From: JAICYJ01 sp045806525
GTDB taxonomy: Bacteria; Actinomycetota; Thermoleophilia; Gaiellales; JAICJC01
Direction: 5' to 3'
Length of the DNA: 39,798 nt
NCBI GenBank assembly: GCA_045806525.1
Contig: JBJMJD010000088.1
Span: 1-39,798 of the forward strand
Shown here: piece by piece, positions 8,164-16,298 of the stretch
Layout: each line of letters starts with the position of its first letter
Position numbering within the stretch: the first letter of the stretch is position 1
The notes under the pieces: model-generated
What the model was told of the DNA's origin: nothing
The model's database searches: none
Seen by the model: only the letters and a program-made list of their open reading frames with translations
Program-made: the position numbers and the translations under genes

Positions 8164-9084
8164 CTAGCGACCGACGGCCGCCAGCACCGCGGTCACGCCC
8201 GCCTCAAGCGCCGACAGGCTGTAGCCACCCTCCAGCACAAAGGCCGGCCCGCCGCAGGGCTCGCGCAGCGCCGTCGCCATCTCGGCAAACGCCGGTGCCG
8301 TCAGCCGCAGCGAGCAGAGCGGGTCGTCGGCGGCGGCGTCGAAGCCCGCCGACACGATCACGAGGTCGGGCCGGAACGCCATCAAGGCGGGCAGCGCCTG
8401 CCCGTGGAACGCGGCCAGATAGTCCGCCTCGCCGGTGCCCGCCGCCAGCGGCAGGTTCACGGTCGCGCCGGCGCCATCGCCCGCTCCCGTCTCCACGGCA
8501 GCGCCCGTCCCCGGGTAGAACGGGTACTGGTGCAGCGACACGTAGAGCACGGCGGGATCGTCGTAGAAGATCGCCTGAGTGCCGTTGCCGTGGTGAGCGT
8601 CCCAGTCGAGCACCGCCACCCGCTCACAGCCGAGCGCCTGCCGCGCATGGGCGGCCGCGACCGCGGCGCTGTTGAAGACGCAGAACCCCATCGCCCGCGC
8701 GGGCTCCGCGTGATGGCCGGGCGGTCGCCCGCAGCTGAACGCGGCCACGCCGGGGTCCCGGGCCACCGCCTCGACCGCCGAGATCGCCCCGCCCGCCGCG
8801 CGCAGCGCCGCCTCCCAACTGGCCTCCGTGACGATCGTGTCCGGGTCGAGCGCGCCCCCGCCGCCGGCGCAGAACCGTTCGATCAGCTCGACGTAGGATG
8901 GTGAGTGGACGCGCTCCAGGGCCTCGAGCGCTGCCCGCGGCGCCTCCCGCCGCGCGCCCCCCGATGCGGCCACCGCCGCGGCCACCGCGTCGTAGCGGGC
9001 AGGCCGCTCGGGATGGCCGGGACCGGGGTCGTGCAACCGGAACAGGTCGCTCATGTAACAGGTCGCGAGCCGCGCTTGTGACAT
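8164..9084 (-). CDS. histone-deacetylase-like amidohydrolase (HDAC/AcuC/AphA superfamily)
   Basis: A 306-residue zinc hydrolase removing acetyl groups from lysine side chains or polyamines. The HDAC signature is complete: HDPGPGHPERPARY near residues 18-31, the His pair 124-125 in RPPGHHAE, zinc ligands Asp162 and His164 in LDWDAHHGNG, third ligand Asp249 in SAGFDAAADDP, and Tyr288 in EGGYS. The start is the ATG that includes the first beta strand (MSQARLATCY); an ATG ten codons downstream at 9054 is an alternative, and neither has a good ribosome site. Bacterial relatives include acetoin-utilisation and acetylpolyamine deacetylases. No acetyl-CoA synthetase gene is adjacent, so the substrate is open. 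Confidence 0.9.
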   Translation of the reverse strand: MSQARLATCYMSDLFRLHDPGPGHPERPARYDAVAAAVAASGGARREAPRAALEALERVHSPSYVELIERFCAGGGGALDPDTIVTEASWEAALRAAGGAISAVEAVARDPGVAAFSCGRPPGHHAEPARAMGFCVFNSAAVAAAHARQALGCERVAVLDWDAHHGNGTQAIFYDDPAVLYVSLHQYPFYPGTGAAVETGAGDGAGATVNLPLAAGTGEADYLAAFHGQALPALMAFRPDLVIVSAGFDAAADDPLCSLRLTAPAFAEMATALREPCGGPAFVLEGGYSLSALEAGVTAVLAAVGR

Positions 9085-9242
9085 ATGGTGTTTGGACGGA
9101 ATCTGCGGCGGAGCGGGCCAAAACCGCCGAATTCTGCCCGAGTTTAACGTGTACTTAACATTTCGACGCGCGAACTCAGGCCGCAAACGGGCATAATGCC
9201 GATGCGCCCGTCCCCGACCTTGTGACAGTCTGGAGAGACTCC

Positions 9243-9656
9243 ATGTATCGATTCAGCCGCGCGATCTTCGTCGAAATCAAGGATCTCGTCGATCCGCACC
9301 CTGAAACGGTATCCATACCTGAGGGCAAGCGCCGCGTGCTGCAGTCCTCGGAGGCGACGATCGAGCGGCTGGCTCGCGATCCCCACTACTTCGCGAAGCC
9401 GGCTCAGAGCCTGTTCCACGAGATCCGGCACCTGTTCTCGATCTCGAACCAGGCACGGGTCTACAACACGATCGACCGTCACATCAGTGCCGCCGTCACC
9501 TACATCCTCGAGGAGATCGAGCGGAACGGCGAGGGCATGGCCAGCTGCAAGGCGACCACCCGCAAGGGCAAGCCCTGCCAGCGCACCCCGCTGCCCGACC
9601 GCGAGTACTGCCCGTCCCATCAGCACCTCGAAGAGCGCACGCACGTCCCCGCGTAG
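9243..9656 (+). CDS. unknown protein with C-terminal Cys/His zinc-binding-type motif
   Basis: The product has 137 residues. The first 95 form a mixed helix/strand domain (MYRFSRAIFVEIKDLVDP, then helices) that I do not recognise. The last 40 carry a compact motif C-x9-C-x10-C-x2-H (CKATTRKGKPC to CPSH), a small zinc-binding type also found in short phage and bacterial proteins. GGAGAG before the ATG fixes the start over the upstream GTG. A CATAAT -10-like box lies at about 9191-9196 inside an AT-rich stretch that stands out in this GC-rich DNA. It is divergent from the HDAC-like gene across 158 bp. A nucleic-acid or protein-binding role is inferred. Confidence 0.75.
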   Translation: MYRFSRAIFVEIKDLVDPHPETVSIPEGKRRVLQSSEATIERLARDPHYFAKPAQSLFHEIRHLFSISNQARVYNTIDRHISAAVTYILEEIERNGEGMASCKATTRKGKPCQRTPLPDREYCPSHQHLEERTHVPA

Positions 9657-9673
9657 CGAGCGTCACGCCCGGC

Positions 9674-10714
9674 CTACAGGCCAAGGCTGAGCTGCTGGTG
9701 CTCCTGGAACCCGGACACGCCCACGCCCACCAGGCGTAGCGCGCCCGGCCGCTGGCCGAGCGCACGGTCGAGCAGCATGCAGGCCAGCTCGGCGATCTGG
9801 TCGGCGTCGTCGGTGCCGACCGCGAGCGAGTGCGAGCGCGTCACGATCGAGAAGTCCGGGTAGCGAAGCTTGGTGGTGATCGTGCGCGCGCTGCGGCCGC
9901 TGCTCTGCAGGGAGCCGGCCAACGGAGCCGCCATCGCACGCACGCGCAGGTGCAGCTCCGACCGCTCGCTGATGTCGACGTCGAACGTCTCCTCGCTCGA
10001 GATCGAGACCGCCTCGCCCGGCTCCGAGGACACCGGGCGCGGGTCGATCCCGCGCGCGCGGTCGCGCAGCTCCAGCCAGCCGCGACCGGGTAGCGCCTCG
10101 CGCATGCGCTCATCGTCGAGCGCCGCCAGCCCGCCGATCGTCTCGATGCCCAGCGCCGTCAAGCGCCGCTCGCTCTTCGGCCCCACCCCAGGCAGCCGCC
10201 GCACCTCCAGCGGCGCCAGGAAGGCCGCCTCCTGGCCCTCCGGCACGTACGTGATCCCGCCCGGCTTCCTCATGTCCGACGCGATCTTGCACACCACCTT
10301 GCAGGCGCCGACGCCCAGGGAGGAGGACAGCCGCACCTGCTCGCGGATCGCCTGCTGGACGATCGCGGCCTGCTCGGGCGGATCGCCGTGGGCCAGCACC
10401 AGGTAGCCCTCGTCGATCCCGATCCGCTCGACCACGGGCGCGTGCGCCCGCACGGTGTCCCAGACGCGCCGCGACCACTCGCGGTAGGCGGCGTGATCCG
10501 GGCGCACGAACACGGCCTGCGGGCAGCGCCGCAGCGCCTCCGCGCAGCTCATGGCCGACCGGATCCCGTACTTGCGGGCCTCGTAGCTCGCCGTCGACAC
10601 GACACCGCGCCCCCGCGGATCGCCTCCGACCACCAGCGGCGTGCCTCGCAGCTCCGGCCGACGGTGCAGCTCGACGGCGGCGAAGAAGGCGTCGAGGTCG
10701 AGATGCGCCATCAT
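9674..10714 (-). CDS. dinB: DNA polymerase IV (Y-family translesion polymerase)
   Basis: A 346-residue Y-family polymerase that copies past damaged bases with low fidelity. The catalytic acids are Asp6 (HLDLDAFFAAVE) and Asp101-Glu102 (GIDEGYL); the usual SIDEAYL reads GIDEGYL. Helix-hairpin-helix motifs surround RRLPGVGPKSERRLTALGI, and the little-finger domain follows. The C-terminus EHQQLSLGL resembles a weak beta-clamp-binding motif. Two ATGs in a row are possible starts. A TATGCT -10 box ends 6 nt before the first ATG, so the mRNA may be leaderless; a 17-bp inverted repeat abuts this box. It is divergent from pafBC across 99 bp. Confidence 0.93.
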   Translation of the reverse strand: MMAHLDLDAFFAAVELHRRPELRGTPLVVGGDPRGRGVVSTASYEARKYGIRSAMSCAEALRRCPQAVFVRPDHAAYREWSRRVWDTVRAHAPVVERIGIDEGYLVLAHGDPPEQAAIVQQAIREQVRLSSSLGVGACKVVCKIASDMRKPGGITYVPEGQEAAFLAPLEVRRLPGVGPKSERRLTALGIETIGGLAALDDERMREALPGRGWLELRDRARGIDPRPVSSEPGEAVSISSEETFDVDISERSELHLRVRAMAAPLAGSLQSSGRSARTITTKLRYPDFSIVTRSHSLAVGTDDADQIAELACMLLDRALGQRPGALRLVGVGVSGFQEHQQLSLGL

Positions 10715-10720
10715 TCCCCG

Positions 10721-10743
10721 AGCATACCGGCGGTTTCCGCCGG
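10721..10743 (-). promoter_or_regulatory. dinB promoter: TATGCT -10 box with abutting inverted repeat
   Basis: On the minus strand TATGCT (10726-10721) lies 6 nt before the dinB ATG. Directly upstream is the perfect inverted repeat CCGGCGGTTTCCGCCGG (10727-10743 as written on the plus strand; 7-bp arms, 3-nt centre). It is placed like an operator blocking RNA polymerase. It is not a LexA box (no GAAC-N4-GTTC). Confidence 0.45.
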
Positions 10744-10813
10744 AATCTCGAGGCAGAATCGTCACCGACCATGCTGCCTGGGTGGCGCGGCACCGGTAGA
10801 CTCAACCACTGCT

Positions 10814-12871
10814 TTGACGCACGACTCCGACAAGCTCATCCGCCAGCTCTCGCTCGTCGCCTACCTGATGGCGGAACAGCGACCGGTCACGGCCCGCGAC
10901 GTGAAGAACAACGTCGAGGGTTACGCGAACATGGGCGACGAGGCGTTCGCCCGCCGCTACTACGCCGATCGCTCCGAGCTGCAGGGCCTGGGAGTGCCGA
11001 TCACGTCGGGCCGCGACGAGTTCACCGGCGAGGAGCTGTACAACCTGCGCCAGGAGCACTACTTCCTACCGCCGATCGACCTCACCGACGCAGAACTGGC
11101 GGCGCTGCAGACCAGTTTCTATCTGCTCGAGGGCCAGTTCGCCTACGCCGAACCGCTGCGCCTGGCGTTGCAGAACCTGGCGCTGGGCCGCGCGAACACG
11201 GCCGACCCCGGCCCCAAGACGGCCACCATCGACCTGCTGGGCAGCGTCTACACGCCGGAGATCTCGCAGCGGCTGGCCAAGCTGGAGCAGGCCATCAGCA
11301 AGCAGCGCACGATCCGCTTCACCTACTGGACGGCCCGCAGCAACGCCACTGCCGAGCGCACGATCAACCCCTACGGCCTGTTCGAGCTGCACGGCGTCTG
11401 GTACGTGGTCGGCGACGACTGCAGCCAGGAGGGCCCGGAAGCCCGAAAGACGTTCCGCATCTCGCGCATGCGCGGCGAGATCAAGTTCGCAACCCGGCGC
11501 GAGCGGGACTTCCGGATCCCGGCCGACTTCAACGTCACCGCATACCGCGATCGCAAGCCGTGGCAGCTGGAGCGCGAGCCGGCCGGCGTCGCACGGCTGG
11601 CGGTCTCGGCCGACGACACCTGGCTGGTGAACCGGCTGTACGGCGGTCACGGCGACCTCGCAGAGCACGAGGACGACAGCGCCACGCTCACCACCGAGTA
11701 CTCCAACCTCGAGGCGCTGTCGCAGGCGGTGCTGCTGATGGAGGGTCGCATGCAGCCGCTCGAGCCGGACGAGCTGGTGGCGATGGTGCAGTCGGATCTC
11801 GATCGCCTGGTGGCGCTGCACACGGGCGACCCCACCCAGCCGGCCAAGCCGTCGCGCGGCCGTGCCGCCGTCGACGATGCCCCCGGCGTGCTCTCCCGCA
11901 CGCAGGGGCCGGTGGCGCCGGAGCGGTTCGCGCTCCTGCAGGCGCTGCTCGCGTTCCTGCTCGAGCGCTGCGGCGATCACTCCTCCGCGACCGTGTCGTC
12001 CGCGGACATGCGCGACCGGTTCCACCTGTCACAGCAGGAGCTGCAGGAGCACCTTGACCTGCTCAACCTGGTCAACTTCGGCGGCGGTTGCTACGCCGTC
12101 TACTGCTCCACCGAGAACGGCTCGATCCTGGTCGACAAGGAGCTCTACGGCGACACCTTCCGCCGCCCGGCGCGTCTGTCGCCATTGGAGGCAAAGGCGC
12201 TGCTGCGGGCGCTGGACGTGGTCGCGCCGGTGCTGGCGGCCGAGGCTCACAGCTCCCTGCAGACCGTGCGCGACAAGATCGCCGGCGCATTCGGCCAGTA
12301 CACCCTGTCAGACACGCCGGAGCCTCAGGTCGGCGACGAGGAGTCGGCCGTGACCACCCTCAACGAGGGCGTGCGCCAGCAGCGCCTGGTGCGGATCGGC
12401 TACCACTCACGCTCGAGCGACGAGTTCTCGACGCGCGTGATCGAGCCGTATCTCCTGCGGCGTGACCAGCGCGGCTGGTACGTCGAGGCCTACGACCGCA
12501 GCAAGGACGGCCGGCGCACGTTCAAGGTCTCCTACGTGCGCGACGCCGAGCTCTTGGACGAGAGCTACGAGCCGCGCGAGGAGATGGCCGATCTGCACCC
12601 GGAGCTGGGCGGCGAGGTGGGGACCGCCCGTGTGCTGTTCGCGCCGGAGCGGGCCCGCTACGAGCGCGAGGGCCGGCGCGACGTGACGATGCTGACCGAC
12701 GGCTCGGCCCTGGCCGCCGTCAGCTACGGCTCGCTGCGCTGGCTGGTGCCCGAGATCCTCAAGCACCGCGGCCACGCCGAGGTGCTCGACCCGCCGCACG
12801 TGCGCGAGAGCGTGCTCAAGGCCGCGACGAAGCTGCAGCGGTCGTTCACGCGCGCGCCCGCCCGGAGCTGA
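10814..12871 (+). CDS. pafBC: fused PafB-PafC WYL-domain transcriptional activator of the DNA-damage response
   Basis: The 685-residue protein is two WYL-family regulators in tandem. The first has a helix-turn-helix at about residues 5-55 (KLIRQLSLVAYLMAEQRPVTARDV), then a WYL domain and a WCX-type C-terminal extension to about 350. The second repeats this order from about 375 (ERFALLQALLAFLLERC) to the end. Separate PafB and PafC form such a pair in mycobacteria and activate LexA-independent repair genes after sensing single-stranded DNA through WYL domains. Start TTG is chosen because it is the last start before the first helix; TAGACT (10797-10802) lies 11 nt upstream. It is divergent from dinB. 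No proteasome or tat genes are adjacent. Confidence 0.88.
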   Translation: MTHDSDKLIRQLSLVAYLMAEQRPVTARDVKNNVEGYANMGDEAFARRYYADRSELQGLGVPITSGRDEFTGEELYNLRQEHYFLPPIDLTDAELAALQTSFYLLEGQFAYAEPLRLALQNLALGRANTADPGPKTATIDLLGSVYTPEISQRLAKLEQAISKQRTIRFTYWTARSNATAERTINPYGLFELHGVWYVVGDDCSQEGPEARKTFRISRMRGEIKFATRRERDFRIPADFNVTAYRDRKPWQLEREPAGVARLAVSADDTWLVNRLYGGHGDLAEHEDDSATLTTEYSNLEALSQAVLLMEGRMQPLEPDELVAMVQSDLDRLVALHTGDPTQPAKPSRGRAAVDDAPGVLSRTQGPVAPERFALLQALLAFLLERCGDHSSATVSSADMRDRFHLSQQELQEHLDLLNLVNFGGGCYAVYCSTENGSILVDKELYGDTFRRPARLSPLEAKALLRALDVVAPVLAAEAHSSLQTVRDKIAGAFGQYTLSDTPEPQVGDEESAVTTLNEGVRQQRLVRIGYHSRSSDEFSTRVIEPYLLRRDQRGWYVEAYDRSKDGRRTFKVSYVRDAELLDESYEPREEMADLHPELGGEVGTARVLFAPERARYEREGRRDVTMLTDGSALAAVSYGSLRWLVPEILKHRGHAEVLDPPHVRESVLKAATKLQRSFTRAPARS

Positions 12872-13814
12872 GCTCGGCGTTGCCCAGCGCCACCCGCGCG
12901 TTCCGCTGCAGGTGGCGGCCGTCGTTGTCGGGGATGTAGAGCCGCCGGTACCGATCCGCCAGCCGCTCGGGCGACTGCTCCAGCCACTCGGCCAGCGGCG
13001 GGAACACCTCGTCCACCGGATCGGCCGGAAGCGCCTCGGCGCGGCGCTCCGCACCGCGGTTCCAGGGGCACACGTCCTGGCAGATGTCACAGCCGTAGAC
13101 CCGGTCCTCGAACGCCTCGGCGGACGGCAGCTGCGGCAGCCGCGACTGGGACAGGTACGACAGGCAGCTGCGCGCGTCCAGCACGCCGGCCTCGACGATG
13201 GCGTCGGTCGGGCAGGCATCGATGCAGGCGCGGCACTCGCCGCAGGCGTCCCACGCCGGCTGCTCCGGCACGGCGCTGGTCGGCGCCAGCTCGACGTCGG
13301 TGATCAGCACGCCCAGCACCACCCAGGAGCCGTGACGGCGGGTGATGGCAAGCGTGTTCTTGCCGTAGACGGCGATGCCGGCGCGGACCGCGGCCTCGCG
13401 ATCGACGTGCGCGTTGCTGTCGACGTGCACGACGAAGCGGCCGCCCGGTGACTGCTCCTGCAACCAGCGGCCAAGGTCCCGCAGGTGATCGCGCAGCAGC
13501 GCGTACTCGTCACGACGGGCATAGCGGGGCATGCGGCCGCGCGGGCGGTCGTCCGGCTTGGGCGGCTGCGGCCGGGCATAGCTGTGCGCCGCGACCACCA
13601 CCGAGCGCGCGTTGCGAAGCGCCGACTCGGGGTGACACGAGATGTCGGGCCGGCGCATGGTGAAGCCCATGTCGGCGAAGTAACCGCGCGCCGAGCGCTC
13701 CTCGATCGCCCGCTCGGTGCCGGTGTATGGCTCTGCCCGGCAGACGCCGCAGGCAACCAGGCCGGATGCCAGCGCTCGCTCGACCAGCGCTCGGGTAAGC
13801 TCGGCCGTGTTCAC
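12846..13814 (-). CDS. queG: epoxyqueuosine reductase QueG
   Basis: A 322-residue cobalamin- and iron-sulfur-dependent enzyme reducing epoxyqueuosine to queuosine in the wobble position of GUN-decoding tRNAs. Two 4Fe-4S motifs are visible: CGECRACIDACPTDAI and CDICQDVCPWN. The catalytic-Asp region is VVHVDSNAHVDREAAVRAGIAVYGKNT. There are no C-terminal HEAT repeats, which is normal for shorter members. The GTG start sits 7 nt after a TACCCT box, suggesting leaderless mRNA. Only 40 bp separate it from divergent bioY. Its 3' end overlaps the end of pafBC by 26 nt. No other queuosine-pathway gene is in view. Confidence 0.92.
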   Translation of the reverse strand: MNTAELTRALVERALASGLVACGVCRAEPYTGTERAIEERSARGYFADMGFTMRRPDISCHPESALRNARSVVVAAHSYARPQPPKPDDRPRGRMPRYARRDEYALLRDHLRDLGRWLQEQSPGGRFVVHVDSNAHVDREAAVRAGIAVYGKNTLAITRRHGSWVVLGVLITDVELAPTSAVPEQPAWDACGECRACIDACPTDAIVEAGVLDARSCLSYLSQSRLPQLPSAEAFEDRVYGCDICQDVCPWNRGAERRAEALPADPVDEVFPPLAEWLEQSPERLADRYRRLYIPDNDGRHLQRNARVALGNAELSSGRARA

Positions 13815-13854
13815 AGGGCTCAGGGTAGCCCGCAACCTCCAAAAGGACCCTTCC

Positions 13855-14442
13855 ATGCAGTCACGTTCCATCGCCGTCCCCCGCACCGATCTGCTCGTCA
13901 GCACGGTGGCGGTCGTCTCCGTGGCGCTGCTGACGGCGCTGGCAGCTCGGATCTCGATCACGCTGCCGGGCACCCCCGTGCCGCAGACGCTGCAGACGAT
14001 GGCGGTGCTGGGAGGGTCTGCCTACCTCGGCAGCCGCCGCGGCCTGGCCGCGATGCTGCTGTACGTCGGGATGGGCCTGTTCCTGCCGTTCTACGCGGGC
14101 GGCGCGCACGGCTGGAGCGAGGTAACCGGCGCCTCCGGCGGCTACCTGGTCGGCTTCATCGCGGCCGGATACCTGGTCGGCAGGCTGCGCGAGATGAACG
14201 GCTCGCGCTGGATGGCGACGGTGCCGGCGATGCTGCTGGGAAGCGTGGTCGTGTACGTGCCCGGCCTGCTTTGGCTGAAGCACTCGGTGCCGTTCGACTG
14301 GGGATGGACGATCCACTACGGGCTGACGGTGTTCATCGTCGGCGACCTGCTAAAGATCGCCGCCGACGCCGCCATCCTCGATCCGCGCGCTCCCTGGGGC
14401 GGGCTGTTCGATCGCATCCGGTTCCCCGACCGCGCTCGATGA
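13855..14442 (+). CDS. bioY: BioY biotin ECF-transporter substrate-binding membrane protein
   Basis: A 195-residue protein with about six hydrophobic segments. The BioY core is recognisable: ITLPGTPVPQTLQTMAVLGGSAYLGSRRG near residues 40-65 and the biotin-site motif GASGGYLVGFIAAGYLVG near 98-115. BioY is the S component of an energy-coupling-factor importer; some work without their own EcfA/EcfT. None of those genes is adjacent. AAGGA precedes the ATG. The end LFDRIRFPDRAR is a cytoplasmic basic tail. Confidence 0.92.
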   Translation: MQSRSIAVPRTDLLVSTVAVVSVALLTALAARISITLPGTPVPQTLQTMAVLGGSAYLGSRRGLAAMLLYVGMGLFLPFYAGGAHGWSEVTGASGGYLVGFIAAGYLVGRLREMNGSRWMATVPAMLLGSVVVYVPGLLWLKHSVPFDWGWTIHYGLTVFIVGDLLKIAADAAILDPRAPWGGLFDRIRFPDRAR

Positions 14443-14449
14443 TGACCCC

Positions 14450-14875
14450 CTAGGGCGCGACCGACTGTGCCAGCGGCACCGGGCAGTCCCGGCAGACGCG
14501 AAGCGTGACCGGCTGTCTGCCCGATGCGGGCAGTACCACCCAGTGCCCGGTCGTGCCGGTGACCAGGAAGTAGCGACGGGGCTGCAGCCCCGACAGGGTG
14601 AACCGGCCGTCGGCACCGGTCACCGCCGTCGCGACGGGCAGCGGCGGATCGGCCATCACCGGGCCCAGCGGGAAAGCCCTCGTGAAGGCGCGCACCTTGA
14701 CGTGCGCCTGCGGCGCGGTCTGGTGGCGGTCTCCCGACTGGAAGGTGACGACGCGGCCGGAGATGGCCGATGCCGGCCTCGCCGTCGTGCCGGATGTCGA
14801 CCCGGCCATCTGACCGCAGCCGGCGGACGCAAGCGCCGCGAGCACGAGCATCAGTGCGATTCGGTGTGGTCGCAT
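14450..14875 (-). CDS. lipoprotein with carboxypeptidase-regulatory-like domain
   Basis: A 141-residue protein with a lipoprotein signal: a basic start, a hydrophobic core and the lipobox ASAGC, with Cys20 as the lipidated residue. A Ser/Thr-rich linker follows, then one beta-sandwich repeat of the carboxypeptidase-regulatory/CNA-B type (ISGRVVTF...ATAVTGADGRFTLSGLQPRRYFLVTG). Such domains act as surface binding or spacer modules. It lies 54 bp downstream of the CaCA exchanger gene on the same strand and may share its transcript. Ligand unknown. Confidence 0.8.
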   Translation of the reverse strand: MRPHRIALMLVLAALASAGCGQMAGSTSGTTARPASAISGRVVTFQSGDRHQTAPQAHVKVRAFTRAFPLGPVMADPPLPVATAVTGADGRFTLSGLQPRRYFLVTGTTGHWVVLPASGRQPVTLRVCRDCPVPLAQSVAP

Positions 14876-14929
14876 GTACTTGTCAGACGTGCGCCGCGGC
14901 GATCCGGTTCCCGGGAGGCGCCACTCCGA

Positions 14930-15925
14930 TTATCCGATATGGACCAGCACGGCCGCGAATGCGAGGTACGACGCGATCACCAGCACGGCCTCGGGACGGC
15001 GCATCCCGCGACGGCGCACAAGCACCGCTACCACCCCGATCGTCATCGCCAGCGCCCAGATCGCGGACAGGCGGCCCTCGGCCGAACCGGCCACGCCTCC
15101 CAGCAGCGCCGCCGGCAGCAGCAGGCCGGCCACGATGTTCATGCTGTTCGAGTTGAACGCCTCGCTGACCACGGCCGAGCTGCGGTGGTGAAGCGCCAGG
15201 CGGACCGCGGCCACGGCGTTGGGGATGCTGGTCAGCCCGGCCAGCACCAGCGTCCCCATCACGGCGCCCGATATCGAGAAGTGATCGCCGATCTCGACGG
15301 CCGCGTGCACCATGCCCACGCTGGCGCCGATCACCAGGGCGACGGCCGGCGCCACCACAAGCAGGTCTCGCCGCGCCGCCCGCCGTTCGTGATGGCCAGA
15401 TCGGGCGGCGCGCTGCTCCTCGGCGACGGCGCGGGCGATCCGGCGCCGCAGCCCCGTCACGCGCTCGCCGTGGGTGATGTCGGCGGGCCGCTGGGCTGCC
15501 AGCCACACGTAGGGCACCAGCACGCACGCGCTCAGGATCAGCGCCGGGATCGTGCCGATCCAGCCGGCCGCCACCGGCACCACGACGGCCGCCATCACGA
15601 TCGCGGTTGCTCCTTCGAGTAGCGCCGCCCGGCGGCCAAGGTGGACACGGCCGGCCAGCAGCGCCCCGATGCCCAGCAGCGCGGCCAGATTGATCACGTT
15701 GGAGCCGAGCACGACGCCCACGCCGATGTCATCGTGCCTGCTGAGAACCGCCGCTGCGGCGGTTGAGATCTCCGGGGCGTCGGCGCCCAGCGCGGTCAGC
15801 ATGCCGATCACGGCGTCGGTCAACCCCAGCCGCACCCCGATCCGATCGAGCGCGCGCGCAAGTACGAAGCTGGAGCCGAGGCCGGCGGCGAGACACACCA
15901 GAAAGAGGCAGGCGGCAAGTGGCAT
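14930..15925 (-). CDS. CaCA-superfamily (Na+/Ca2+ or H+/Ca2+) exchanger
   Basis: The 331-residue membrane protein has about ten hydrophobic helices in two inverted halves. The two alpha-repeat motifs are visible: GADAPEISTAAAAVLSRHDDIGVGVVLGSNVINLAAL (about 46-83) and GLTSIPNAVAAVRLALHHRSSAVVSEAFNSNSMNIVAGLL in the second half. The first repeat has the ion-binding Glu. The second has Asn at the place where most members have a second acidic residue, so coupling or ion choice may differ. A hydrophilic loop lies between the halves. It is downstream of the SufT-like gene by 73 bp. Confidence 0.85.
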   Translation of the reverse strand: MPLAACLFLVCLAAGLGSSFVLARALDRIGVRLGLTDAVIGMLTALGADAPEISTAAAAVLSRHDDIGVGVVLGSNVINLAALLGIGALLAGRVHLGRRAALLEGATAIVMAAVVVPVAAGWIGTIPALILSACVLVPYVWLAAQRPADITHGERVTGLRRRIARAVAEEQRAARSGHHERRAARRDLLVVAPAVALVIGASVGMVHAAVEIGDHFSISGAVMGTLVLAGLTSIPNAVAAVRLALHHRSSAVVSEAFNSNSMNIVAGLLLPAALLGGVAGSAEGRLSAIWALAMTIGVVAVLVRRRGMRRPEAVLVIASYLAFAAVLVHIG

Positions 15926-15998
15926 GGCGAGATGTCGCCGACCCGTCTTCCCGGCACACCGCCGTACACCTTACACTTGTAGCTTGGCTGTCCGCAGG

Positions 15999-16298
15999 CT
16001 AGAAGCCGAGCACGAACTTGGCGTCGTCCGACATCATCTCGGGCGACCACGGCGGCGTCCAGGTCAGGTCGGTGACGACCTCGCCCACGCCCTCCAGCGA
16101 CGACACCACGTCGCGCATTTGCTCCTGGATCATCGCGCCGGCCGGGCAGCCCATCGACGTCAGCGAGTAGGTGACGGTGACCTTGTCCTCCTCCACCCGC
16201 ACGTCGTAGACCAGACCGAGATCGACCACGTCCATCCCCAGCTCCGGGTCCTCGACCACCCGCAGCGCGTCAAACACCTGCTCATCGGTGATGCTCAT
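15999..16298 (-). CDS. MIP18-family (SufT/PaaD-like) iron-sulfur assembly protein
   Basis: A 99-residue single-domain protein with the family core VVEDPELGMDVVDLGLVYDVRVEEDKVTVTYSLTSMGCPAGAMIQEQM, including the conserved Cys of the MGCP motif (normally TxxGCP). MIP18/SufT proteins help mature Fe-S proteins; PaaD in phenylacetate operons helps mature a monooxygenase. Here the ATG overlaps the end of the enoyl-CoA hydratase gene by 4 nt, making it the last gene of the overlapping cDPG-type operon. A role in Fe-S maturation is inferred from the family; no client protein is obvious in the operon. Confidence 0.88.
   Translation of the reverse strand: MSITDEQVFDALRVVEDPELGMDVVDLGLVYDVRVEEDKVTVTYSLTSMGCPAGAMIQEQMRDVVSSLEGVGEVVTDLTWTPPWSPEMMSDDAKFVLGF

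Noticed and set aside
10763..10771. TGGTCGGTG (minus strand) as a PafBC (RecA-NDp-type) promoter site for dinB
   Set aside because: One mismatch to the remembered TTGTCRGTG, and the -10 box is 36 nt away instead of about 8.
13815..13973. N-terminal extension of QueG into bioY
   Set aside because: QueG homology begins at the GTG at 13814; the extension is antisense to bioY and low-complexity.
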